From Begonia masoniana (Eukaryota; Streptophyta; Magnoliopsida; Cucurbitales; Begoniaceae): a stretch of 64,000 nt of DNA. The stretch spans positions 28,635,201 through 28,699,200 of the forward strand of contig CM039510.1 of assembly GCA_022432975.1 (NCBI GenBank). Reading direction: 5' to 3'. Of the stretch, positions 11,543 through 21,925 are shown piece by piece. Below the pieces are notes generated by a model. The model was not told the origin of the DNA. It saw only the letters and a program-made list of their open reading frames with translations, and did not search any database. Positions within the stretch are counted from its first letter, which is position 1. The number at the start of each line of letters is the position of its first letter. Position numbers and translations under genes: made by a program.

Positions 11543-13191
11543 TGTTAAGTTCTTCCTCCCACGCGAGATCCTCTTCACTTCTCTGCTCTGCTCTCTCTCC
11601 ATTCTCTTCTTGGTATTCTCTCTTCCAGTCGACAAGCAACCATCGAAGATTTACTTCGATCTCCTCAGATTTCTTTATGCTCCTCTGCTAAGGTAAACGT
11701 CTTCTAATGCTAACAGATTTGGAAAAGCAAAAACTGTGGGTTATGCTGAAGTTTTAGGTTAAGATAGTTGGGAGAAAACTCTGAGTTTTTGTATGGAAAC
11801 ACATTCGTGGTTTTCTACAAGTCTGAATAGAGTTTACTGCATAATCTTCCAAGTTATTTGTTTGCATTTGCAACTTGTTTAATTTCTCTACATTGCAGCA
11901 ACAGATCTGAGCATTTCAGGGACATTCGAGCATCTGACACCGCAGCAAACAGGTAAGTTCATACCCGTAGGTTGGCCCTTAAGGCCCTACATCACGGAGG
12001 TACTAGGTTTCCTATTCTGTCAGGTTGTTTTTGGGTAGAAAGGTTATAGTCTATGTTCTGAAATGTCTGGCTTTGATTTACTTTCTGTTGTCTTATTTCT
12101 GCTGTCTGCCCGTTTAAGTTCAAGCACCGTTCATGCATACACGTTTTCTCTGAAAGACATGCAAATGTTTTCTGTACACTGTTTGAAACTAAACAAGATA
12201 AAATTCGACTGAAATGTACCAGGTTAAGTGCGAGACGGGGACTGGCCCCAGAACTGTTTACTGTTTACCGTTTACTGCACTGTATCCTTGAATGTGCCTG
12301 ATAGTGCACCCTCCCCCTCCCCCACTGTTTGTCAGTTCCCCTATAAGCTCCACTTAATTCTACTGCCACTGTAACTTAATGCTCTGTACTGTCACCGTAT
12401 TTCTGAAAAACTGCATGCATAGCATTTTGCATCACTGCATTCTGATTATGTCCTTACTGAGTTTTAAACTCATAGGTGAACTCTCTGATGTAGGTACTGA
12501 ACCTGAAACCGAGGACTTTGTTCCTCAAAATGACTATCTAATGTAACTGGTGGATCGAGCTCACAGGGTTGTTGCTGCAGTTAGACATAATTCTGTTCTG
12601 AGGTTCAAGTCTTTAAAATATAGTTTATATTGTAAAGTTTTATGAAATTCTGGTCTTTGTGTTAAAAGCCCTGTAGAAAACTTCTGTTTTGGGAGTTTCT
12701 GTAAATATATGTTAAGTTTTGTACTGTCTTTGAAATTTTGAAACAATGTATAGATTCTGTTTCAATGTTTAAAACCGCTGTATTTGACAGTTAAGTTTGT
12801 ATTCTAGAGTATTTTGGAATTTGTTTGGGATATTCTCTGATAATCTGTGCATGGATTGTCTCTGGTTTTGGAATAATCCATGCAGTTGTTTTCTTGATCT
12901 TCTGTTAGGTTTTCTAACTTCTGTCATGTTCCCATGTATGTTTTAAAACTGTGTTTAGAATCGGGTTTGAAAATTTGAAGCCCTTATGCCTTCTGTTTGA
13001 AGTTTTCTGTTCCTATGACTTCCTGTTAAAGTTGTCAAGTTTTGCCTTAAAAGCTGCATCTTCCGATCACGTTCACTGCTGCTTTAAGCATTCATCCACC
13101 GGTAGTCACTGTTCACATTTTATCTTATTCACATCAACCGCCAAACAGTGATTTTGCCTTAGGTTTTTCCTCCTGCCGATCTCGTTTATTG
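11543..13191 (+). repeat. RE1 3' LTR, piece 2
   Basis: This continues the RE1 LTR after RE2. It aligns along its length with the solo LTR at 35146-37820 and others, including the leader blocks around 11690-12500. It ends at tattg (13187-13191), the TSD of RE3. No coding sequence is evident. Confidence 0.85.
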
Positions 13192-15704
13192 TGTAATATC
13201 CGGCCTGTACGGAATTTTATATTATAATATATATTGGAATATACATTGGCATTTTTATGAATATGTCAAATCAAGCTCATTTTATGAAAAAGAAGCGTCA
13301 TTAGAACCCTAACGAATAATAGGAATTTTAAGAAATTTACGGGAATTTTCGGAGTAATAACGCTATATTCCTAGTAATTAAGCTTCTCGTAATATAAATA
13401 ACGTTTTAGTAAAAATAGTAAACGGGGTCCGATTTGCAAACGGACAGTTTTAATAAATCCCAAATAATGAGTTGGACTTATTGGTGAAGTAAGGAAGTTT
13501 GGAGAAACCGAATAGCTAGTAAATTGAAGAAAAGAAGGACGAAACTGATATAAAAACAATGCAAGGGCAAAACGGTAAATTGCCAAGTCAAAATTTATTA
13601 ATAAAAGTTCTTCTTCTTCTTCTTCCTTCGCCATCTTCACGCCTGAAACCCTTCCTCGCGATTTCTCTCTACCGTCGATGCTTCCTCCATTCCAACCTCC
13701 GATTCATGCTCCGTTCGTTCCGTTTTCTTCGTGCTTTCTCCTCCAATCGACGCTCTAGGTATGAATCTATAGTTTTAGAATTTTTATTTCGAGTTTTACA
13801 GAGTTTGAACAATTAGGGTTTCGTTTAAAAGTCGAGATTTAGGGCTCGAAATTGATAGATTGTTATAGTTTACGAACGTATTGCACGTATTAAGCGTTAT
13901 TGGAAGAAGTTAGGACGATTTAGGAGAAATATTAAAGTTGTAAATTTCAGGTTTTCGGAAAACTCGTAAATTGGATTTCGGGGTATCGAGCGTAGATTAA
14001 TGGATTTAATGCCTCGATAAGTTAAGTTGGAACGTTAGGAAATTCCTTAGTTAAGGTTTTGTAAATTTGGACGATCGATAGCTTAAATTAGTTTTAACGT
14101 CGATATTGTGTTTTGCTTCAGACAAACAACGCTCGTGGAGAGAGCTTGAGCTGCTTTGGACACGAGGTAAGTTCTCGTGATTCTTTTCTGGCCGATTGGC
14201 CTACACCGTACATCGAAGTCGTTTCGAGGAGTTTGGTGACGCACTAGTTTATATTGCTTTGGTTGGGTAGTTAAGTTTAATTGTTTTGTAGTTTATGTTT
14301 TACCGTCTTGATGGTATGTATGCTGAGTGTTTAAATTCTGTTATGAACTGTTCATGCATTACGTGTTTTAAAGAAAGAGCATTAAAATGAATTTCTACAC
14401 GATGTTTTTAAGAAAATGGTAATGCGGCCTGGAGAGGGGCTATTGATCTATTGTGTAGGCACGAAGGGGTCTGTCACAATACCGCATTTAACACATACTC
14501 ATACAGTTATAGGTCACGCGAGATGGGGCTCAGGCACGGCTGTACGTGTTGTAAGCGTGTACCCCCCTCTTCTAGCTGGAAAGAGTAGTCCGACCGCTGG
14601 ATGTGCTCTCTCTGGTTAGGAGGCTGAGATCTCAGTGACACCCACAGAGTAAAGAAAATGCTGCATGATTTCTGAACTCACACGCATAGCATATAGTTGC
14701 ATTTATGAGGGCTTGCTGAGATTTTTATCTCATAGTGTATTGTATGGTGTAGGTGATTACGAGGATACAGGTGAGGATGAGATTTCTCCTCCTGAGGCAT
14801 GAGTCCAGTTGACGAGGGATGGCTGCGGTGGTGTGCTGGCGCAGTCGAGGCTTACCGACCTGTGGGGACAGTATGTATAGATTTTGAGAGTTTGGGACAT
14901 TTTGGGCTGATGTTTGTATAGAAATATTTTAGGTTGTTTGATTCTAGATAGTTGATAGGTATATATGTATATGTTGATGTTTTGGAAACTGTATAATGGA
15001 TTGAAAAGTCTTTCATTGAATGTATTTTGGAACTGCGTGGTGATTGAAAACAGGAGGATTTGTTTAGGTTTTAAACGTATCCATGCAGTTCGTTTTCATG
15101 AAAATGTTCTTAGTTTTAAAATGTGTTTCGAGTCGTTTATTGGGTGAACGGTGAAGTGTAAAAAGAATGAGGATATGAGAGAGTTTGTGTCGTGATGTTA
15201 TTGTATGGTTTAGGGTGTAAGAATAAGTTGTATTGTGTAGTTGGCGTAGGAGAAATTGAAAGAAAGAATGAAGGAAAGGAAACAGGGCAGTGGGCTTGGC
15301 GAATAGTCGCCAAGCCTGGCGATTGAATCGCCTCCCTCTGGAAAAATCCAGAGGGAGTGGCAATTGCTCGCCACAAACTGTGGCGAGCAATTGCCACAGG
15401 CGACTGCAACAGGCGATTATTCGCCTGTTGCAATTGCCTAGGGGGCGATTATTTGCCCCATTTATGGGCGAATAATCGCCTCTCTATTGTTTTATTTTTT
15501 TAAAATTGTTTTAATTTAATTAATTTAAGTTTTTATTAAATAGTTTTAAGTTTTAATTTGTTTTAAAAAGTTATAATTCAATTCCGATTTCGATTCTGGT
15601 TTCGATTTCGGTTTAGGTTCCGCTTAGAGTTTATTTAAAGTATAGGGATAAAATAAATAAATAAATATAGTACGGTAATTGGGTACAGTATTAGGGTCGT
15701 GACA
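13192..15704 (+). repeat. RE3 5' LTR
   Basis: This LTR is 2513 bp. It contains leader splice-like signals (13759-14121 and 14167-14752) and, near its 3' end, a dense run of hairpins at about 15288-15482. Small frames within it (13559-13816, 14416-14619, 15064-15475) are not conserved as proteins. Confidence 0.93.
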
Positions 15705-15709
15705 ATTTA

Positions 15710-15722
15710 TGGTATCAGAGCC
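15710..15722 (+). other. RE3 primer binding site (initiator tRNA-Met)
   Basis: TGGTATCAGAGCC lies 5 bp after the 5' LTR and is the standard plant initiator tRNA-Met primer site. Confidence 0.93.
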
Positions 15723-15871
15723 CCCGGGTTTTAAAATCTGTTCTGTAGACTGCTCGACTGCACAGCCACTACGCGGACATTCTTCATCAATTGTAAGTAC
15801 GTTTATAGCTTTATTTGGTTTCTAGTTTCTTAGAATATTAGTTTTAACTTTTGTATAGGAATTTTATAAAT

Positions 15872-18708
15872 ATGGTGCGTCCACGAAATGACCGAGATGA
15901 CACGATTGATACTCTCAAGGATTTTATCGCCCAGCAGTCTCAACATATGGAGCGTCAGGCTCAGCAAATGGAGAGACAGTGTCAACAGCTGGGTACCATG
16001 ATAGACCGAGAGGGCATTAGAGCTCGAGAGACAGCTGCTTCTGGTAACCGTGGGATGGAGAGATTTCAGAAGCTCCAACCCCCTATCTTTAACGGATAGT
16101 CTACGGATCCCTCTTCAGCCGAGGAGTGGTTTCGCACTATGGAGGACATGCTGGCGTATGCTAGCATAGAGGATGGAGAGAAGGTTGCACTAGTGACCTA
16201 TCATTTGGCACTTGACGCCCAATTTTGGTGGGATTCCATCAAGACGACCACCGATGTGACGGTTATAGGATGGGAGCGATTCAGAGAGTTTTTTTACGAC
16301 AAGTACTTCAGCCATACCGTACGAGAGGCGAAAATGGTTGAGTTTATGCAGTTACGGCAGGTCAGTTCTATTGCCGAGTATGTGAGGAAGTTCGAAGCCC
16401 TTTCTCGATTCGCGCCACGACAGGTCAGCGTAAACGAGGACAAGGTACGCCGGTTCCTACAGAGACTTAGCCAGCAGTTTCGGATGCGGCTTACCATATC
16501 AAGGGTACGAAATGTATCCTATGATGAGATAGTGGCTAGAGCTCTCGATATTGAGGTCGTTGATCAGAGTTCTGTCAAGCCGAGGGAGCCAGCTAAGGGC
16601 TTCTTTCGAGAGATTCACCCTCAGATCAGGGGCAAGGGCTGGCAACCTAGAGTACAGCCTCAGCAACAACAACAGAGAGGAGTTAAAAGGCCTCTTGAGG
16701 GAGGCAACGACCGAGGGAAAGGGAAGCAAGTACAAGGGGCATCTCAGATACCTATTTGCCCTAAGTGTCTGAAGGAGCACAATGGCCAGTGCAGAGTGGG
16801 CACAAATGTGTGTTATCGTTGTGGAGATGCGGGCCATTTCGTCAGAGATTGTCCTAAGCCGGGCCGAGATCAGTCAGGCAGTGATCAGAGGAGGATTATG
16901 CCGAGGATCTTCGCATTTATCGAACCTGGTGATGTTGATAACGAGGATCAGCCTGCCGTGATAGCAGGTACTATATTGGTTTCTGGTGTTCCTGTATTTT
17001 CTTTATTAGACACGGGGGCTACGCATTCCTTTGTTTCTACCGCTTGTGTGTCTAGATTGAGGCTTACGCCAGAGTTAGCAAAGTGCGAATACAGTGTGAT
17101 GCTACCTTCGGGTAAGCGTATGCAGTCAGGTCGTGTTGTCTAGGGCAATATTATCTTGATTGGGGATCGTACCCTCTATGCTCGCCTCATTGTTATGGGC
17201 ATAGAACACTATGATCTGATATTAGGGATGGATTGGCTATCAGAGCACTTCACCACCATCGATTGTCGATCCGGGATTGTGACCTTCCGACCCCCGGGTA
17301 AAGCCGAGTTTTCTTACCAGGCGATGAGCAGATTGAGTAGCTCGTCTATTTCTTATTCCATGAAGGTCAACGTGCAGTTTAAAGGTGCGTGCTCTATTTA
17401 TTTGGCCTCTGTATTTGATTGTCAGTTGCTTAGCGGAGAAAAGCCGAGCGACATTCCTATTGTCAGAGAGTTCTCTGGGATCTTTCTTGATGATCTTCCC
17501 GGGTTACCACTAGACCGGGAGATCGAATTCACTATTGATGTCTATCCAAACTCCACGCCGAGGTTTAAGAACCCGTATCGGTTGGCACCAGCTGAGTTGA
17601 GGGAACTGAGGACTCAGCTTGACGAGCTGTTAGAGAAGGGTTTTATTCGACCCAGTGTTTCACCCTGGGGTGCTCCCGTTCTGTTTGTTAAGAAGAAAGA
17701 CGGGACCCTCAGGATGTGCATCGATTATAGAGAGCTGAATAAACTTACAGTGAAGAATAAATATCTGTTGCCTCGGATCGATGATTTATTTGATCAGCTG
17801 CAAGGTGCCCGAGTATTTTCGATGATTGATCTACGCTTGGGTTACAATCAGCTGAAGGTCCGGAAGGATGATATACCGAAGACGTCATTCCGAACGAGGT
17901 TTGGGCATTATGAGTTCCTTGTCATGTCTTTTGGACTTACTAATGCCCCTGCAGCGTTTATGGATTTGATGAACCGTGTCTTCAAGGAGTATCTGGACAA
18001 GTTCGTGGTGGTTTTCATCGACGACATTCTGATCTACTCTAAGACGAAGGAAGAACACGAGGAGCACTTGAGAATAGTTTTGAGGATTTTATGCCAACAC
18101 CAGTTGTATCCAAAGTTCTCTAAGTGCGAGTTCTTGCTGGATCGAGTCAGTTTTCTTGGCCACATTATATCAGAAGAAGGGATTTCTGTGGATCCGAGCA
18201 AAATTCAGGCGGTCAGAGATTGGCCACAGCCGAAGAACGTACGAGAGGTGCGTGGATTTCTCGGATTAGCTGGCTATTATCGAAAATTCATAGAGGGATT
18301 TTCGAAGATTGCACTTCCTCTTTCGCGATTGACTCGAAAGAATGAAAGGTTTATATGGTCGTCTGCTTGTGATGATAGTTTTATGGAGTTAAAGCAGAGA
18401 TTGACCACCGCTCCAGTATTGGCGTTACCTGTTGAAGGTGACAAGTTCAGTATATATTGTGACGCGTCTGGAGTGGGACTCGGTTGTGTATTGATGCAGG
18501 AGGGAAGAGTTATTGCATATGCTTCTCGGCAGTTGAAGCCGTACAAGCAGAATTACCCTACGCACGACCTTGAGTTGGCAGCTATGGTCTTCGCACTGAA
18601 GATATGGAGACATTATTTATATGGGCAGCAGTGCGAGATATTTTCTGACCACAAGAGTTTGAAGTATTTATTTACGCAGAAGGAGCTGAATATGCGTCAG
18701 AGAAGGTG
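15872..18708 (+). pseudogene. gag-pol: RE3 gag-pol, 5' part: gag, protease, RT, start of RNase H
   Basis: The frame starts at ATG 15872 (MVRPRNDRDD). It shows gag (WWDSIKTTTDV, EYVRKFEALSRFA), a CCHC knuckle (CYRCGDAGHFVRDC near 16810), protease (LLDTGATHSF near 17000), RT with intact FIDD (18014-18025) and RNase H up to NMRQRR, where RE4 enters. In-frame TAG codons lie at 16097-16099 (at the usual Gln of NGQST) and 17141-17143. No frameshift occurs up to RE4. Neighbouring gag and RT blocks are otherwise well kept, so the two stops are the main damage in this half. Confidence 0.92.
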
Positions 18709-19530
18709 TGATGAGAACCACGGGTATATGAAACCCGAGACCCTTCAACAACGCAGAATTAGAAACTTAGGAACGCCTGTGAAATCAAGTATACGGAACT
18801 TGACTCCAATCGAACCTTGCCGACGGAACCAAAGTTATCAAACAAGGAGCTTGACCCGTAACCGAACTTGTGGTTAGAACCAAAGCTATCAAGTTGATCT
18901 TTCAAGTTTTGACTTGAAGAAGATCTAGTTCTTCACAAAGAACAAAAAAGAAAATTCTCACAAAGAGTAACTCAAAATCATGTATATTGCTTTATAATGT
19001 TGAAGCGTCTATGGCTTTAAATAGGCTACAAAATATCCTAAAAGTAATTAGGAAATATTACTAAAACGATAATTTGGAAACTTTCTAAAACAATACTTAG
19101 GAAAACTTTCTAAATCTATGATTAGGAAAGCTTTCTAAAACTATAATTAAGAAACTTTCTAAAACTATAATTAATGAACTTTTTAAAACTATAATTAAGA
19201 AACTTTCTATAACTATAATTAAGAAACTTTCTATAATTACGCGATCTAGCCCACTGTAGAAACCTTTGTGAAATAGTCCAATAATCTTTGAACGTGTGCT
19301 TGATCCTCCATTTATGCCTCACCTTGAAGAATGTCATATTGTAAGAGGATGCTGAATTGAAAATGTTGATCTCCATAAAATATGTTTCTCCCTGAAGAAC
19401 TACTATATTCTGACATTGGTGTTTGTCTTTGGGCTTGAGCTTGGTCGCACCTTGATTCACATTAGGGCCTCCTTTGTTAGATGGATTATTGTCCTTGACA
19501 TTGGGCATGGACCTATCTTGGCTAGTATCA
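18709..19530 (-). repeat. RE4 3' LTR (left)
   Basis: This 822-bp LTR is almost identical to 21104-21925. It includes about six 24-bp tandem units (core ATAATTAAGAAACTTTCT) at about 19070-19240. Confidence 0.93.
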
Positions 19531-20228
19531 TTCCCTTTCCCTTCGAAGAGATTCGTCCTCGAATCTCCTGGATCATACACAAAGAAATTCACACTAGAAA
19601 AAGGACTAAGATTGTTAGAAAAAATAAAATCTTTGGAATAAGTAACAAGTGCTTGTTCCCTTGCCAACATGACAATATTGTTCTCACTTTCTTCATCAAT
19701 TTCCTTCACCTTTTGTACCTCAACTTCATAGTCTTTTGGTTCATGGTTCAACAACACTTTTGCTTCTTGAATCTTTGAGATTTCTGGGAAAATTTCCTCC
19801 ATCAAGTAGTTATCTTTCTCTTGTTGAAATATCATAAAAATTGGATCCTGTTGAAGACAACTAACTTCCTCTTTTATGAGCTCTTTGGTAGGTGGTTCTT
19901 CGGTTGGTGGATCTTCAGTTGGTGGCTCGTCGTCTTTTTGTGTAAACTCTTGTTTCTTCAATATTTGTTTCTTTGCCTTTTGTTCCATCAACTCATTGTA
20001 GTAGTCAATCAAAATGTTGTCACTTCGTTTTGTTCTAGTATGTCTCTCTCTTTTGTAATTGTCATCCTCGTAGTCGAATTCCTCATAGTAATACTCAATT
20101 GGTGATTTGCTCTTCCGTGCATGGCTATTAGAAAGAGACTTTTTTCTTTCATACCTCATGTCTAACGCCTTAAATTGATCTAGTATAGCCCTCATGTACT
20201 TCATAGCAAGTCTTTCATCACTATTCAT
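19122..20228 (-). CDS. RE4 open reading frame of unknown function, running into the LTR
   Basis: The frame starts at ATG 20228 (MNSDERLAMKYMRAILDQ); an upstream in-frame ATG at 20294 would add a hydrophobic stretch and is less likely. The product is about 368 residues, hydrophilic and charged. It has an acidic/tyrosine-rich patch (EYYYEEFDYEDD), a Pro-Thr-Glu repeat (EDPPTEEPPTKE) and a C-terminus made of repeated RKFLNYSF-like octads encoded by the 24-bp LTR repeats. No CCHC knuckle, DSG or RT motif is seen. The last 400 or so bases lie in the 3' LTR, and the same LTR part is open in the other LTR (21945-21517). I do not recognise the family. It could be a remnant gag-like protein or a chance-preserved frame. 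Confidence 0.5.
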   Translation of the reverse strand: MNSDERLAMKYMRAILDQFKALDMRYERKKSLSNSHARKSKSPIEYYYEEFDYEDDNYKRERHTRTKRSDNILIDYYNELMEQKAKKQILKKQEFTQKDDEPPTEDPPTEEPPTKELIKEEVSCLQQDPIFMIFQQEKDNYLMEEIFPEISKIQEAKVLLNHEPKDYEVEVQKVKEIDEESENNIVMLAREQALVTYSKDFIFSNNLSPFSSVNFFVYDPGDSRTNLFEGKGNDTSQDRSMPNVKDNNPSNKGGPNVNQGATKLKPKDKHQCQNIVVLQGETYFMEINIFNSASSYNMTFFKVRHKWRIKHTFKDYWTISQRFLQWARSRNYRKFLNYSYRKFLNYSFKKFINYSFRKFLNYSFRKLS

Positions 20229-20550
20229 AATTTCAAGAAAATAAAAATAAAAATTATAAGTGAACAAAAGAAAAAGTAAGTAAACGGAATTCACTCACTC
20301 CCTCACATGTTTAAAGTCAATTATATGTCTCTCCACTCGTGTTTCCCTCAAATAATGGCTTTTATATGATAGTCTTACCCTCTTGCCTTTTACCTCTCAA
20401 TTTTCTCTTTAAATTCTCTATGTAAAAACCTAATCAAGAGAAAAATTCAACAAGCAAAAACAAGTAAGATCAAACTTTTTAACTCAAAATTCTAATTTCC
20501 AAAATCGGTTAGAATCAAACAATTTAGAATAGGATGTAGGACTTCAAGAG

Positions 20551-20765
20551 AGTAAACTTTTCAAGAAAGGAAACTTTTACGAAAGGAAACTTTTCACGAA
20601 ATGAAACTTGTCAAGAAAGGAAACGTTTTACGAAAGGAAACTTTTCAAGAAAGAAAACTTTTTACAAAAGGAAACTTTCCAAGTAAGAAAACGTTTTACG
20701 AAAGGAAACTTTTCAAGAAAATAAACTTTTCACAAAAGGAAACTTTTCAAGAAAGGAAATTGAGA
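20551..20765. repeat. GAAACTTTTC-type degenerate tandem repeat in RE4
   Basis: About a dozen copies of a roughly 17-bp unit built around GGAAACTTTTCAAGAAAG alternate with ACGAAA variants. T-rich and A-rich homopolymer runs follow (20870-21060). It lies in the RE4 5' untranslated part. Confidence 0.8.
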
Positions 20766-21089
20766 CAATCAAAGAAAAGAATTGAATAATCACACCAAAA
20801 AGCAAATAATGATGCATATAATGACGAAGAAGAAATTGATACTTGAGATATTGATACTCGAAATATTGAGATTTTTTTTTTTTTTAAAGAAGAAAACTTG
20901 ACAAATAAAGAGAATCGTTGATTCAATGACTTTTTTTTTCGAATTTTCGAATTTTTTTTTCGAATTTTTGGATTTTTTTTTTTTTTCAAATTTCATTTTT
21001 TTTTTTTTGAATTTTCAAAGAAAGAAACTCTAGAAGAAGAAGAAGAAAAAAAAAACAATAAAGATAGAAACTTGAATCTAGGAGCCAAA

Positions 21090-21101
21090 GCTCTTATACC
21101 A
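21090..21101 (-). other. RE4 primer binding site
   Basis: The minus strand reads TGGTATAAGAGC, one change from the initiator tRNA-Met site, 2 bp from the LTR. Confidence 0.75.
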
Positions 21102-21103
21102 AA

Positions 21104-21925
21104 TGATGAGAACCACGGGTATATGAAACCCGAGACCCTTCAACAACGCGGAATTAGAAACTCAGGAACGCCTGTGAAATTAAGTATACGAAACTTGACC
21201 CCAATCGAACCTTGCCGACGGAACCAAAGTTATCAAACAAGGAGCTTGACCCGTAACCGAACTTGTGGTTAGAACCAAAGCTATCAAGTTGATCTTTCAA
21301 GTTTTGACTTGAAGAAGATCTAGTTCTTCACAAAGAACAAAAGAGAAAATTCTCACAAAGAGTAACTCAAAATCATGTATATTGCTTTATAATGTTGAAG
21401 CGCCTATGGCTTTAAATAGGCTACAAAATATCCTAAAAGTAATTAGGAAATATTACTAAAACGATAATTAGGAAACTTTCTAAAACAATACTTAGGAAAA
21501 CTTTCTAAATCTATGATTAGGAAAGCTTTCTAAAACTATAATTAAGAAACTTTCTAAAACTATAATTAATAAACTTTCTAAAACTATAATTAAGAAACTT
21601 TCTATAACTATAATTAAGAAACTTTCTATAATTACGCGATCCAGCCCACTGTAGAAACCTTTGTGAAATAGTCCAATAATCTTTGAACGTGTGTTTGATC
21701 CTCCATTTATGCCTCACCTTGAAGAATGTCATATTGTAAGAGGATGCTGAATTGAAAATGTTGATCTCCGTAAAATATGTTTCTCCCTGAAGAACTACAA
21801 TATTCTGACATTGGTGTTTGTCTTTGGGCTTGAGCTTGGTCGCACCTTGATTCACATTATAGCCTCCTTTGTTAGATGGATTATTGTCGTTGACATTGGG
21901 CATGGACCTATCTTGGTTCGTATCA
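21104..21925 (-). repeat. RE4 5' LTR (right)
   Basis: This 822-bp LTR is the partner of 18709-19530. It is followed directly by the aggtg TSD and the resumed RNase H frame of RE3. Confidence 0.93.

Larger units (their letters stand above)
18709..21925 (-). mobile_element. RE4: small non-autonomous LTR retrotransposon inside RE3 RNase H
   Basis: Two 822-bp LTRs (18709-19530 and 21104-21925) flank about 1.57 kb. The TSD is aggtg on both sides (18704-18708 and 21926-21930), and removing the insert rejoins the RNase H block of RE3 exactly. On the minus strand the LTR runs TGATACTAGCC to TTCTCATCA. A purine tract (GAAGGGAAAGGGAA) abuts the left LTR, and a near-consensus primer site TGGTATAAGAGC (21090-21101) abuts the right LTR. 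No RT, protease or integrase is present. It is the youngest layer of this nest. Confidence 0.93.

Noticed and set aside
19416..20105. Plus-strand frames of 120 and 94 codons opposite the RE4 ORF
   Set aside because: They are antisense shadows of the RE4 minus-strand frame; element polarity is fixed by the primer site and purine tract.
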